From: Gnetum montanum
Taxonomy: Eukaryota; Streptophyta; Gnetopsida; Gnetales; Gnetaceae
DNA length: 64,000 nucleotides
NCBI GenBank assembly: GCA_015680685.1
Contig: MNCI01027140.1
Span: 192,606 to 256,605 of the forward strand
Direction of reading: 5' to 3'
Of the stretch, positions 12,825-23,436 are shown one piece after another (the stretch's first letter is position 1; each line of letters opens with the position of its first letter). The translations under genes were made by a program, and so were the position numbers. The notes under the pieces are model-generated. The model was not told the DNA's origin. It saw only the letters and a list, made by a program, of their open reading frames with translations, and searched no databases.

Positions 12825-13800
12825 TTGATAGACTCTGATCTCTTTTTATTCTACAATGTAATAGGTAGCCTTCTTCCCCAACATGATGGCAACATTCAGC
12901 AATGGTTTTTCTATTTTTTCTCTCTCACATTGATAGTGAGTGGCATGACGGAGGTGCAATAGGCTCTTAGATGGCCATAGTTGCAATGTGCATTGCACAG
13001 TGCATGGCAATGGTGCAGGTAGGTGGCATTAATAGGTAGGCAAGCTTGTAGTGGTGATCTACTCCAATAGCATATGACTACATAGAGTAGATGGCAATGA
13101 CATCCCTCTCTCTCCTCCCTTTCTTAGCAGATGATGGCTAACTGAATTGTAGATAGTAGTGATGATAAATGATAGCAAGCCACATAGTCAACAATGGAGT
13201 AGATTTCTCAACCTCCCCTCTCTTCAATAGTGGTAGGACATGGCCTCCTTAGGTAGCATGTGACAATCTACCCAGACAGTGGTAGCAACATGTGATAGCA
13301 AGGGACAAGGAGTGGTACCATGTTCTCACAATGGAAATGATCTCCCACTCTCTTATAGAGCTACACACATGTGGTGGATGGCTATCATGAGGGGTCTCTC
13401 TCTCTTCACTTCCCTTCTCATGTCACAATGGTGACATGTTCTGACGGTGCATGTGTAGTGGGTGGTTGATGGGTAATCAAAGCAGATCTCTCTCTTTCTC
13501 TCTCTCTTTGGTGACAGTTGGGGTTTTCCTGCTTGGTAGTGTGCACCATTTGTAGTGATGGACCTTTGACAACAGCAGGGGACCAGGGAAAATCTAATTT
13601 TTTTAGTCAACTACTATATCTTCATAAAATCTTGAATTTCAAGATAGTTTTTCAAATTCCCCAATTTTCCAATTTAATTATCTCTTTTTGGAATGTCACA
13701 TGGCCCTCTCTAGTTGAGATTATTCCCAAGTTTCTATACACATAGAGGAGGCACCTTAGATAATAGTCCCCTCAAATGAGTTTTTTTCCTGGTGTTGGTG
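12825..13800 (-). repeat. Right arm of the palindrome and right terminal repeat
   Basis: Reverse complement of both 11405-12420 and the left arm beginning at 7069. The GAGA-type purine runs of the other arms appear here as CTCTCTCT near 13392-13410 and 13482-13508. The outer end runs to 13821 with CCAAAATTTATGCATCAA. Confidence 0.65.
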
Positions 13801-13821
13801 CATCCAAAATTTATGCATCAA

Positions 13822-14075
13822 CAACCAGCACCAACTTACACAACGATGTCATTTGGGCCTAGATACCTACCTGTGTTTTTTAGCATGGTGAAGGTGGTCA
13901 GGCAGACATTTGTAGGGATAGCTGCCAAGATAAAGAAATAGGTTGAGAAGAATGCCACCTTGGTGGCTTAGTTAGCATTAAAGATTTAGAAGGCTTGGAA
14001 GCCACATCAACACAAGGCCTTGCAAATGCACAAGTTCTAGCCATCATGAATGTGGAGGAAAGTGACAATGACTAA
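13822..14075 (+). pseudogene. DRB/HYL1-like pseudogene, 3' part
   Basis: Continues the second dsRNA-binding domain in the frame left at 7068: QPAPTYTT, then RYLPVFFSMVKV, RQTFVGIAAKIKK, a stop where the family has Gln, VEKNATLVA, and a stop where it has Trp. This matches the family core YTT...GxxPVF...F.G...K.KKQAEKNAA.AAW. After a probable frameshift an acidic tail (NVEESDND) ends at a TAA at 14073-14075. Together with 6772-7068 the relic encodes about 180 residues. It is inactive because of the stops and the 6.75 kb insertion. Confidence 0.75.
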
Positions 14076-14457
14076 AGCTAAAACTTTTTTAGGTTTTTAA
14101 ATATTATAATAATACCCTACCTTGTATCTCACTCTTAAAACTATCGAAAAATGCTTTATTTTTCATCTAACTTAGAAGCACAAATGTTGGCTTATGTGAT
14201 GGCATCATCCTATTTTATATTACATTGATATCAATATATATGTTGTTTTAAATGCTTTTTAAATCTTCTTTTCTTGGTAATAAACTTTTATTGATGAACT
14301 TAATGCAACAATAAATATTTTAAGGATTTCCTGATACCTTTTGATTGGAAAAACCTAATCTATTAGGAAATCAATCTTTTTAATTCAATAATAGCTTTAA
14401 ATAATGAAACTATACCTTGGTAAGAAAGCTAATTAACCAAGACCCTGTGCTATAGCA
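14076..14457. other. AT-rich spacer before the Copia element
   Basis: No coding sequence. It is the old 3' flank of the DRB-like pseudogene. TAGCA at 14453-14457 is the probable left target duplication of the Copia element. Confidence 0.5.
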
Positions 14458-14920
14458 TGTGTGAGTAAAGTGAAGGCAATTGTCATTCACATAAGCTCAA
14501 ATATTGTCATTTCTTTGATTACAAGCACTATCGTTTTTGTAATTGTATGATACAATAGTTATGTTGTAATAAACTACAATGTTAAGTATTTAACTACAAA
14601 TATTTGAAATATAGTAAATGTAAAACTATTGTTCATCTCCGCCATTTTACTACTATTAATATCTAGGTTACATTTAGCATTCCATGCTATAAATATGATT
14701 ATAAGGAAGCCTTCAGGGTAACGTGCCTGGCTTTCATCCCAATGCTTTCTTCTTTCACATTCTCTGATGTTAATTATGTTTCAAAAATTCTCTTTGATCT
14801 AACATAAAGATCTAGGAGCTTGTTTCTTGCTAGGGTTTTTCTTATTTTTCCTTAGGATAAATTCTTGTGTTTTTCCATGGATTTATTTTTTTACTATTAT
14901 TATGAATAATATAAAAATCA
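14458..14920 (+). repeat. 5' LTR of Copia-1
   Basis: Matches 32221-32680 along its length (e.g. CTTTGATTACAAGCACTATC and CATCCCAATGCTTTCTTCTTT) with visible substitutions. Ends ATAAAAATCA just before the primer site. Confidence 0.85.
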
Positions 14921-14924
14921 AAAT

Positions 14925-14937
14925 TGGTATCAGAGCT
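14925..14937 (+). other. Primer-binding site, initiator tRNA-Met
   Basis: TGGTATCAGAGCT, the standard plant Copia primer site complementary to the 3' end of tRNA-iMet, four bases after the 5' LTR. Confidence 0.9.
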
Positions 14938-14989
14938 AGGTTCTTTCGTGATGTTTTTTTTTTTTTTTGCAGTATTGTTTGATTTCATC

Positions 14990-15161
14990 AAAATTGAAAA
15001 ATTCTTTGGCAATGATTACAAAATTTGAAGAATATACATGGAGGATCTTCTTGTCAATGAAGATCTTTGGCAAGTAATGGTTGATTCAAAGCCTACTATT
15101 GTCATAGATTCAGACTAAGAGGCCTTGGATAGAAAGGTACAAAGTAGAATTCATTTGTCAC
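14990..15161 (+). pseudogene. Copia-1 gag, first part
   Basis: Reads FIKIEKFFGNDY, then YMEDLLVNEDLW and EALDRKVQSRIHLSL, the usual start of Copia gag, with stops. It is broken at 15162 by the LARD-like element and resumes at 20712 with LVLLNV and TTKDLWEKLKYFY. Confidence 0.75.
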
Positions 15162-15607
15162 TAACACATCCCCATTCCCAAATGATGTTGCTACCTAATG
15201 AATATGGTCTCTTCATAACAAGTGTTATTGTTATCTTAACAAGACCTGAAAGGGTAGTTGTGATTAAGACCCAAAAGGGCATGTTGTAATAATGGATGTG
15301 TCTCTTAAGATAACCTTTGGTAATTTAACCTAAGGCATTTATATTTGACATTAGAGGTCGTGCCAGCATGGAGTGGTAAAGCCAATATAGGCAAGTCATG
15401 GGAGCTGGCTAAAGTGGAACATGAAGTGAACTAGCTATTCCTTTTGGCTAGGTTATAGGCCTAACCATGGTGGTAGTGTTGGATTGCCTCTAAGGGATAG
15501 ATGCCAAAGGAAGAAAACCCCAAGGAACACCTTCAAAGCACAATTTGGATATGCTATTCCATATNTCATCATTGGATGTACCATATGTTTGTGATATTTG
15601 GTCACAC
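15162..15607 (+). repeat. Left LTR of the LARD-like element, truncated
   Basis: Aligned to the right LTR, it lacks roughly 130 bases starting at the N at 15565. After the N only the terminal part (CATATGTTTGTGATATTTGGTCACAC) can be matched. The gap may be an assembly join rather than a real deletion. Confidence 0.75.
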
Positions 15608-16400
15608 CTCATCAAGATTCATCAATTATAAGAGGTGTTGGTAAGACAATGATACATTGGCCTAGGTAACTCTTACCCATTTTAATACTACAATTATTAA
15701 TTGATTAAGGTAATTGTTAAATTTATTTTAAAAAAATGTTAATAACCATGACCAAAATTGATCTTTGTTTTGTTGAAACTCATTATTCAAATAATCTAGA
15801 AGACTTTAAGTTAAAATATATCATCCTAGAAATGTCAATTCAACAAAATAGGCTATTTTGATCCTTTTAAATCTTGAAACTTCAACTTCATTTTTGAACC
15901 CTAAGACTATGTCCACATCATAATACTCGTTGAGATGATTCCAATAGTACAAATTTCATCTTGATTGAACTTAGAGTTTGGGAGATATCAATGTTTAAAG
16001 TTTCCTGTTATACATGCATTAAAATAATATTAAATTATTAAATTTTATAATTTATTATTTAAAAAAATGGAGGGAGTGTGGTGTTCAAAATTTTAGGATC
16101 AAGAATCAACTCAGAATCACTATTTACCCATACTGAACCCATGCCCTATCATCATATGAACCACCATGTCAACCGCTAAGGCAAAGAGAGTAAAATAATA
16201 ATAAAAAATTTACAAATATCTCTAAAATACTTATCAAGCAGGAGGTCATGGGTTCAACCCTGTGCCCCAAAATGTTTTTAATTAAAATAATAATAATAAT
16301 AATAATAACAAGTATTATATATATAAAATAAATAATAATAATAATTTTTTTAAAAATTTTGCAAGACACATAAGCCCTACAAGGGCTACCTTGGCCCTAC
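15608..16400. other. Interior of the LARD-like element, non-coding
   Basis: AT-rich. An (ATA)n-type microsatellite occupies about 16285-16345. No open frame is convincing; the frame at 16169-16369 on the minus strand is simple-sequence translation. Confidence 0.5.
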
Positions 16401-17580
16401 AAGAGTTGTGCAGCCTTGCACAAGGTTTTGTTGGCCCTTGCATCATTGCACTAGCATCACCATACCTCCCATGTGTCTACCGCTCTCCTGCTCTCGTTGC
16501 ACCACCTGCACCATTTCCCTATCACCGATTTGTTTGCTACCCCTTGCCAGCCACTCTGTTGTTAGCCATGCAAACCCCTACATTGGCTTGATACAAATGC
16601 TTTTGCTGCATGTCACATCCTAGCCCTCTGTTAGCCACCACCACATCGTCTGTGCCTGCACAAGACCTCGCCTATTGTTGAAACACTAGTTGCATTTTTT
16701 ACTACCTATCACCTACCATTTCTATTGGCACATGCACTATCATCACCATTGTTGCTAAAAAATCTACTATGATTTTTGGCTACCCATGCTACTTAGGGAC
16801 ACAGATGATGCCATCGATGACTCCCTTCCATACCACCGAAACTGCCTTCCATGTAGTCGAAAGCCACCTCTTGCACTATCAAAAATTGCCTCCCATGCTA
16901 TCAAACACTGCCTCTCATGCAGCCAGAAACTGCCTCTCACATCACCAGAAATTACCTCCCATGGCATTAAACATTGCCTCTTGCACTACCAAAAATCACC
17001 TCTCGCGATGTCGATCATTGCCTCTCCTACCATAGATCATTGCCTCCTCCTCTAGCATCAATGCATTGTAAGGGTCACGTTGGCCTCATTTGGGGCTATG
17101 TAGGCCATGTGGAGGGTTGTAGGCACCCTAAGGAGGGCATGTATGCCCCAAGGAGGGCCATGCAAGCCTTAGGGAGGGTCATATAGGCCCTAAGAAGGGT
17201 CACGTGAGCCCAAAAAGGGTCATGTAGGCCTTGAAAAAGGACCACATGAGCCCTAGGAGGGGCTGCATGAGCCCTAGGAGGGGCTGCATGAGCCCTAAAT
17301 AGGGCTATGTGAGCCTAGGGATGGGTTGTGCAAGCCCTAAAAATGGGCTACATAGGCTTGGGTCGTGCCACCTAGTGTAGCCCCTTTTCCACCAACTTCA
17401 CCATTGCCACCACCACCATTGTCGATGCACATCTCAATCTACCGTGTTGCTTACCTCGTTTGTGTTTCCTGCCCCACTGCCATCCATCACTTAGCCACCT
17501 CATAGCCACCTAGGCCACCACCGGCATGCCACATAGGCCATCATTGGTGCACCACAGTGGTCATTGTTGCTGTTGACATG
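16401..17580 (+). repeat. GC-rich tandem arrays
   Basis: Two adjoining arrays differ sharply in composition from their surroundings. At about 16840-17050 units of ~27-30 bases carry TTGCCTCCCATG or ACTGCCTCTC. At about 17085-17350 a dozen units of ~21-24 bases carry GGGCTGCATGAGCCCTAGGAG or variants (GGGTCATGTAGGCC). Open frames here in several phases (16391-17186) arise from the repeats and are not called as genes. Confidence 0.7.
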
Positions 17581-18500
17581 AAAATGACAAATTCTCCATC
17601 AGTGAACGAAAAAATTGAAATTTTCATCAATTGATAAAAAATTTCAAAAATTTCATCATCAAACAGTTAATTGAAATTAAAAATGTGCTAAAATAATTTT
17701 CAAAAATAGAATTTGATGTATTTTTAGAACTAGAGACAAAAATTCCACAATTAAGCATGCTCAGCCTAGAGTAGAACTGGGATGGGTGATCTCTCATGAA
17801 GTCTTGTTTTTCACACCAAAGGTCCTAGACTCCAAAAGGTATAACTTTTGATTTCAAAAGCATTTTTTGGAAAATGAAAAGTTGTTTCCTATGGTTTTCA
17901 ACCTTCTAGACCCAATGGTGAAGTTAGATCCATCCTAGGAAACCCCAGAAATTAGTTTTTACTCCTTGCCCAACCTAATGCCTCAACATTGTCAAAAGTT
18001 TAATTTTTACACAACTTGAACATACGATATCCATTTTCAACATATGAATAGCTATTTCCAACATTTTTCACCCTCTTGAACTCAATGGTGAGGTTAGATT
18101 TATCATTTGAGCACCCAATAATTCAATGATATGAAAAATTCAACCTTTTGATCTTTAAGATTTAGTGCATAACCCTTACAAATAGTCTTAAGATCACTAT
18201 GACATGTCATTAATTACACTGCTAGAGTTGGTATTTTTAAGGGGGGTAAAAAGGCCACTAAGAATTAGATAATATAATTACATATTGCTAAAATTATATG
18301 ATTTTACTAAATATTACTAAAATTAGATAATGTAATTCTAAAAATAGATAATGTAGTTATTCAATTGATGTAGTTGATTATTCGTTGATGTATTAGTTAA
18401 TGATCAATTGATGTATTAATTGGAGAATTAGTTGAGAAAATAGAACAATCTTCAACTATCAAGAAAAGGGTATATTAATCCATCCTGCAATCAAAACCTA
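17581..18500. other. Interior of the LARD-like element, non-coding
   Basis: AT-rich sequence with no recognised domain. It could contain the 5' leader of the captured gene, but nothing shows this. Confidence 0.4.
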
Positions 18501-18509
18501 GGACAAAGC

Positions 18510-19730
18510 AACATGGAGACTCAAAATCTCATTTTAATAAGGAGTATGATACTCATGAAGAGAAATGATTTAAAAAAGGATTTAAGAATGAGAATGAAAG
18601 TTACAACATACAACATTCCTGCAAGATCCCTAGTGAGTAAGAAACAACATCTGTTATGCCATGGGCTTTGGATTGACATGAATATTGATATCCACACATC
18701 TTAGCAAGTTATAAGATTTGGATGCTAATATCTCGTGCTTACAAGAAGTCTTTCCATGGTAATTTCTATACCAATTCCAACTAGACTTGGAAGGATGGGA
18801 TACAGAGTTATTTATAAGCAAAAAGCTTCTTATGAAAGTTCTTCTTTTGAGCCATACAGATTAGCATATTGTAGAAATCACAATATGGATGGTTGTGTGA
18901 TCTTTTATAAAGAAGCCAGGTTTGAATTAGTATAAAGATTTGAATGGAGCTTAGAAAATATGATTTTTGAAATTCTAGAACTTTAAGTAATGGAAAAGAA
19001 AGAACAGTTAATATTTTAGAAAAATAACATAGCCTTGACATTGATTTTAAAAATTCAATTATTAGGAAGATGTGTATGCATGGTTAACACATTTAATTGC
19101 CAAACCAACATGCTCAGATGTTAGACTTTGTCAAGGATCATACTTGATTAAGCAAATAGAAGAAAGTTTGAAGAATAAGTTATTCCTAATCCATATTGAT
19201 CTAGTTCCATTTATTCTTTACAGAGACTTCAATGCAAAAGTTGGAAGTAGTGTTTATCAATTTTTAAAATTTGAATCTATAAAGGAATCTTTGGAAGATA
19301 AACCTAATTTGAAAAAGATGTTTCCATCCATTCAACATGCAATTCCATTGGCCAGTGCATATTCTGCTTATTTTGAATCTTTAATAGATAAATTAGATTC
19401 CAGAATTTAGGAGTAGATGATGTTGATGGATAGTATTTATCAAGAACCATAGTTTAAAAAGTACTCTACAATGGTTAATGAGGATGGATTAGCAACATTC
19501 TTCATTGAGACTTTGAATTATATTTGGTATGATGTCAAATTCTTTCAAGTTACCAAGTTACTAGAGTTAATTTCGAAAGAACAAGTTGAGAAGAATCAAG
19601 ATTAAGCCTTGTCATCTTCAACAAGATCATCTGATCACATACCACTTATGGTAGAATTACAATTCCTCCCATCAGTTCATAAGGTTGATCAAGATCAAGA
19701 AGTATCTCACTCTTACTTTTATTAATGATC
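18510..19730 (+). pseudogene. CCR4/nocturnin-like (EEP family) deadenylase pseudogene captured by an LTR element
   Basis: The fragments appear in the family's order: TTYNIPARSL (18602-18632; family SYNILA), DANISCLQEVF (18720-18753, with the metal-binding Glu), GYRVIYKQKAS, MDGCVIFYKEARFELV (18884-18931), LTHLIAKPTCSDVRL (19084-19130), RDFNAKVGSSVYQFL (about 19222-19266; family GDFN, Gly lost), ASAYSAYF, TLNYIWYD (19510-19533; family TLDYIWY) and SSDHIPLMVE (19627-19656). CCR4-type proteins shorten mRNA poly(A) tails; nocturnin-type members act on NADP(H). The 19072-19725 half stays in one frame with a few stops, while the first half changes frame. About 360 codons with no introns points to a retrocopied mRNA. 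The LTRs on both sides make this a gene-capture event. It cannot be translated as it stands. Confidence 0.75.
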
Positions 19731-20137
19731 TTATTATTTTATTTATTGTTTAATTTATATTTCAATTAGATAAGAAAAATGTCTATGATATCAAAAATAG
19801 GAGATAAAGAATTTATCCTACCCTCACTTGGGTAACTAGATCCAAGTTGCATTTTGTGTGACCCTAGTTAGGATTGGTGATTGGGGGTTAATAAATCTTT
19901 AATTCACCCTTTCTCATTATCTTAGAAAATAAAGTAAGTATTAAGAATGTGATATTTAATTTTCCATATAATTTTTCTCACATATATCTTGTTTATAGAA
20001 TAAGCAAGAGACAACCTCCAAGTTCAAAAGAGGAATCAAATTATTGGAGCATAGGATCATAATAGGAGCATTGGAGCTAAAAAGATATAATGAACATGCA
20101 CTCGTTCAAGGACGAATGAAACCTAAGGAGGGTAGAT
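19731..20137. other. 3' interior of the LARD-like element and purine tract
   Basis: Non-coding. The last bases, ACCTAAGGAGGGTAGAT, are the probable polypurine tract for plus-strand synthesis just before the right LTR. Confidence 0.55.
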
Positions 20138-20711
20138 TGTCACATCCCCATTCCCAAATGATGCTACTGCCTAATGAAGATGGTGTCTCTTCATAACAAG
20201 TGTTATTATTATCTTAATAAGACCTAAAAAGATAGTTGTGATTAAGACCCAAAAGGGCATGTTGTAATAACAGATGTGTCTCTTAAGGTAACCTTTGGTA
20301 GTTTGACCTAAGGAATTTATACCTAGGGTTAGAGGTTGTGTCGACATGGAGTGGTGGAGTTGGTACATGCAAGTCATGAGAGCTGGGTGAAGTGGGATAG
20401 GAAGTGGACTAGCCATCCCTTCTAGCTAGGTTATAGGCCTAATCCTGATGGTAGTGCTACATTGCCTCTAAGGGATAGATGCCAAAGGAAGAAAACCCCA
20501 AGGAACATCCTTAGAGCATGATCTGAATACACTATTTCATATCAATAAAGCATTCTTTTCTTTCTAATTCTGCATTTTTCCTATTATTTCCTTTATACAT
20601 AATGTTGAATATCACATATATTTTGCATTTGGTATATTTTCTTCATATGCATAATATCTAATATATCGTATGTTTGACGTTTGCCATGATATTTGGGAAC
20701 GAGATGTCACA
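20138..20711 (+). repeat. Right LTR of the LARD-like element
   Basis: 574 bases, TGTCACATCC to GATGTCACA. It shares its first ~400 bases with the left LTR. CATATCAATAAAGCATTC near 20536-20560 includes an AATAAA polyadenylation signal. Confidence 0.8.
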
Positions 20712-22540
20712 CTGTCTCTCTCATTTGGTGCTACTCAATGTTTCTAGAGTTCTAACTACCAAAGATTTGTGGGAAAAATTAAAATATTTTTACTAAACAA
20801 AATTGGTTGCTAACAGATTGTTTCATAGGAGGAATTTACACAGACTCAAGATGCCTGAAGGTATGTTAATTACTGATTTAATGATATCATGATGCAACTG
20901 GAAGCAGTTGAAGATAAAATGAAAGAGGAAGATTGTTCCCAATTCCTTAATGAAGAAAGGAGAATTAAAAGATCTTCCCCTATCCAAAGTGATCTTTTCC
21001 TTGCCAAAAACTCCAACTTAAAGTTGAATAAATGCCCATAGTTTAAACCTCCTAGATCCCAGAAAAATTCCACAAAACCAAGATGTTGGAATTGTGGAAA
21101 GATTGGTCATCTTAAAAAATATTGTAAAGCAACAAAGAAATGAAAAGCATTTGCAAATAATAATAATAATAATGAAATTCCTCCTTCTCATTGAGAGGGA
21201 GATTTGTATGTGGTGTCATCAGTTCATGACACTAAGAGAGTTTCTTGGAATATTGATTCTGGTGCTTCCTATCACTATACCCCACACCTTCAATGGTTTT
21301 TTGAATACTCTGTTTGTAATATTAATGTGTTCAAACTAGGTGATGATGGTCTTTGTGATACTATTGGGTATAGTAAATTTAAAATCCAATTTAAGGATGA
21401 AACCATTAAAACTATATTTCTTGTTTGTCATGTACCTAAACTCACAATGAGTCTCTTGTCTGTGAGTGAGTTAGATTCTGCAAGTCTAACGATCATATTT
21501 GGTGAAGGAAAATGTAAAATATTGCAAGGGTCTTTACCTCTAGCCACTAATATAAAGGTGAAAATACTTTACCAGTTGGAAGTAAGAATGTTGCAGCACA
21601 ACTTTAACATGGTAGTTGTTACTAACTTGGATTCAAGCATTGATCTTTGGCATAGAGGATTGGCACATTTAAGTGAAAAAGGTTTAAAGGAACTACATAA
21701 AAAAGGTAAAATTAACCTTATAGGAGAATCTCTAAATTTTCATCATCATTGCCTACTTGGTAAAAAAACACGTTCAAGATTGCCAAGAAGTAATGCTAAA
21801 GTTAATAAAGTGTTAGAGTTAATACATAGTGATGTATGTGACTGAGTTAAAGACTTGTAAAAATTCTCACTTGGAGGTGCTATATCTTATGTTTCATTGA
21901 TTGATGATTTTTCAAGGAACTCTTGGATCTATTTAATGAAACATAAGTCTGAAGTGTTTGAAAAATTTAAAGAGTTCAAAGCTCTTGTTGAAAATTATTT
22001 AGGAAAGAAAATCAAGGTTCTCAAAATAGATACTGATGGTGAATTTTGCTCCCATGCTTTTAACAATTTCTATAAATAACATGGCATATATAGGTAAAAC
22101 AAAATTTCAAGAACTCTTGAACATAATGGAGTAGCTCAATGTTTTAATAGAACGTTGCTAGAAAGAATCAGATGCATGCTAAGTGAAGCTAGTCTTGGTA
22201 AACATTTTTGGATTGAAGTTGCAATGATTGCTTGCTATCTCATCAACAAGTCTCCATCATTTGTAATTGATGGAAAGATTCTAGAAGAAATATGGAGCAA
22301 CAAGTATGTTAATTTGAATTATCTTTTTTTGGGTGTGAAACTTATGTTCACATTTCAAAAATTAATAGATCAAAATTAGATTATAATTTTGTAAGATGTA
22401 TTTTCCTTAGTTATGGTTATGGTATTAAAGATTATAAGTTGTACAACCTAGAAACTAAGAGGGTTATCTATAGTCATAATGTTGTATTTAGAGAGTCTTG
22501 CAAACATATTAAGCATAATCTCTCTAATGATGTAACACCT
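20712..22540 (+). pseudogene. Copia-1 gag end, protease and integrase
   Basis: Domains in order: gag core (TTKDLWEKLKYFY near 20770), zinc knuckle CWNCGKIGHLKKYC (about 21087-21127), protease with WNIDSGASYHYTP (21247-21285; active DSGAS), GAG-pre-integrase LWHRGLAHL (21645-21671), then integrase with HSDVCD, SLIDDFSRNSWIYL and KIDTDGEF. The third catalytic position, normally E in GVAERxNRT, reads Q here (GVAQCFNRT near 22131). Frame breaks and stops occur at about 20797, 21844, 22076 and 22377. Copia gag packages the RNA, the protease cuts the polyprotein and the integrase inserts the cDNA. The reading stops at 22540, where gypsy-1 is inserted, and continues at 29561. Confidence 0.85.
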
Positions 22541-23318
22541 TGATGAGCCATGATATCGCATACACAATATGGCAGCCAGCCGCAATGCCTATAAATAAGA
22601 GGTGGCTTTCCCTGTTTTAGCCATCTAGATCTAGACCCTTAGCCAAAATCTTGTAGTTTTACCATTCTAGAGTTAGAATAATTTCCATGTGCTCGTAGTA
22701 GGAGTCTTAAAGTGAACGGATCTTTATTCGAGCAAATTGTACCTGAGCACACATTTATGTATGACAATAAAGATGAACTTTCTGATAAACCTTGCAGCAT
22801 GTGGACTAAGCTAAATAGAAATTAATTATTGTTAATGTTTAATTACTTTCCTAGATAATTAAATCCCTCTCAACCCTTGACTGTCCTAGTTAAGTGCATT
22901 CAGTATGATCGCTTCGAGCATGTGTGTAACGCTTGGTAACCCAGTAACAAGTAGCGTTTGGTAATCCTAGCAGTGTTGCACTGGTTTAGGGTGTGTGCGG
23001 AAAGTGGGAATGGATACTGGTGCTAGGACAATTAGAGCTTAGTTAGTGAATAGTTAATGAAAGTTAGTCACTTAGTTCTCTTCACCCTTCCCTATTAGCA
23101 TAAGGCGTTAAAAAGATAAAAGATATAAAAATCATATACCTCAAGCTTACGTAACCATACAATTGTGACAATACAAGTAAGTTTGGGAAGACAACGATTG
23201 ATTAACCTTAAGTGTTCCATTAGGGTGCGTAAGAACTTAGTCCTTGGATTTCAACCGGATTGTGCATGAGACGCTTGTATTCTTATGGTTGAGTGTAAGG
23301 GTACTTAGCCACTCATCA
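22541..23318 (+). repeat. 5' LTR of gypsy-1
   Basis: Contains a TATA box (CCTATAAATAAG near 22589) and the end GTACTTAGCCACTCATCA. Same length as the 3' copy. Confidence 0.9.
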
Positions 23319-23337
23319 TTGGTGCCATTGCTAGGGA
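23319..23337 (+). other. Primer-binding site, tRNA-Asp type
   Basis: TTGGTGCCATTGCTAGGGA is a mutated form of TGGCGCCGTTGCCGGGGA, the primer site complementary to the tRNA-Asp 3' end, used by Athila/Tat gypsy elements. The minus-strand gypsy-2 has a parallel form at 43243-43260. Confidence 0.75.
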
Positions 23338-23436
23338 CTTAGTTGTTTGTGCACTACGTAGAACATAGGAGATCATTCACATCATTGGGATGCTAGAACG
23401 AACCCTTAGGGTTGATCAAAAGAAAAAAATAAGATA

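Larger units (their letters stand above)
7069..13821. mobile_element. Compound insertion with terminal inverted repeats inside the DRB pseudogene
   Basis: The ends are inverted copies of each other. The left end starts TTGATGCATGAATTTTGG and the right end, reverse-complemented, starts TTGATGCATAAATTTTGG. Both continue GATGCACCAACACC, then GGAAAAAAACTC. Homology runs inward for several hundred bases (about 7069-7770 against 13820-12820). Removing 7069-13821 restores the second dsRNA-binding domain in frame (GTG then CAA CCA GCA). The target duplication is unclear because ATGCAT near each end is palindromic. No transposase was found. The long, GA-rich inverted ends suggest a foldback or MULE-like non-autonomous element. 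A solo LTR (8119-9667) and a further copy of the arm (11405-12420) lie inside. Confidence 0.6.
15162..20711 (+). mobile_element. Non-autonomous LTR element (LARD-like) carrying a CCR4-like gene relic
   Basis: Two LTR copies, 15162-15607 (truncated) and 20138-20711, share CACATCCCCATTCCCAAATG and the rest of their first ~400 bases. The sequence before the right LTR, GGACGAATGAAACCTAAGGAGGG, ends in a purine tract of the kind that closes gypsy elements. The 4.5 kb interior has no gag, protease, reverse transcriptase or integrase. It holds simple repeats, two tandem arrays and a CCR4/nocturnin-like sequence. The element sits in Copia-1 gag. The LTR ends (TGTCACATC / GATGTCACA) are inverted, but I could not settle the target duplication. 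Confidence 0.8.

Noticed and set aside
11896-13745. Several frames of 66-118 codons on both strands
   Set aside because: They lie in the palindrome, and mirror-image frames appear in the inverted arm, as expected from the repeat.
16391-17186. Overlapping plus-strand frames rich in His, Cys, Pro and Leu
   Set aside because: Translation of short tandem repeats open in several phases.
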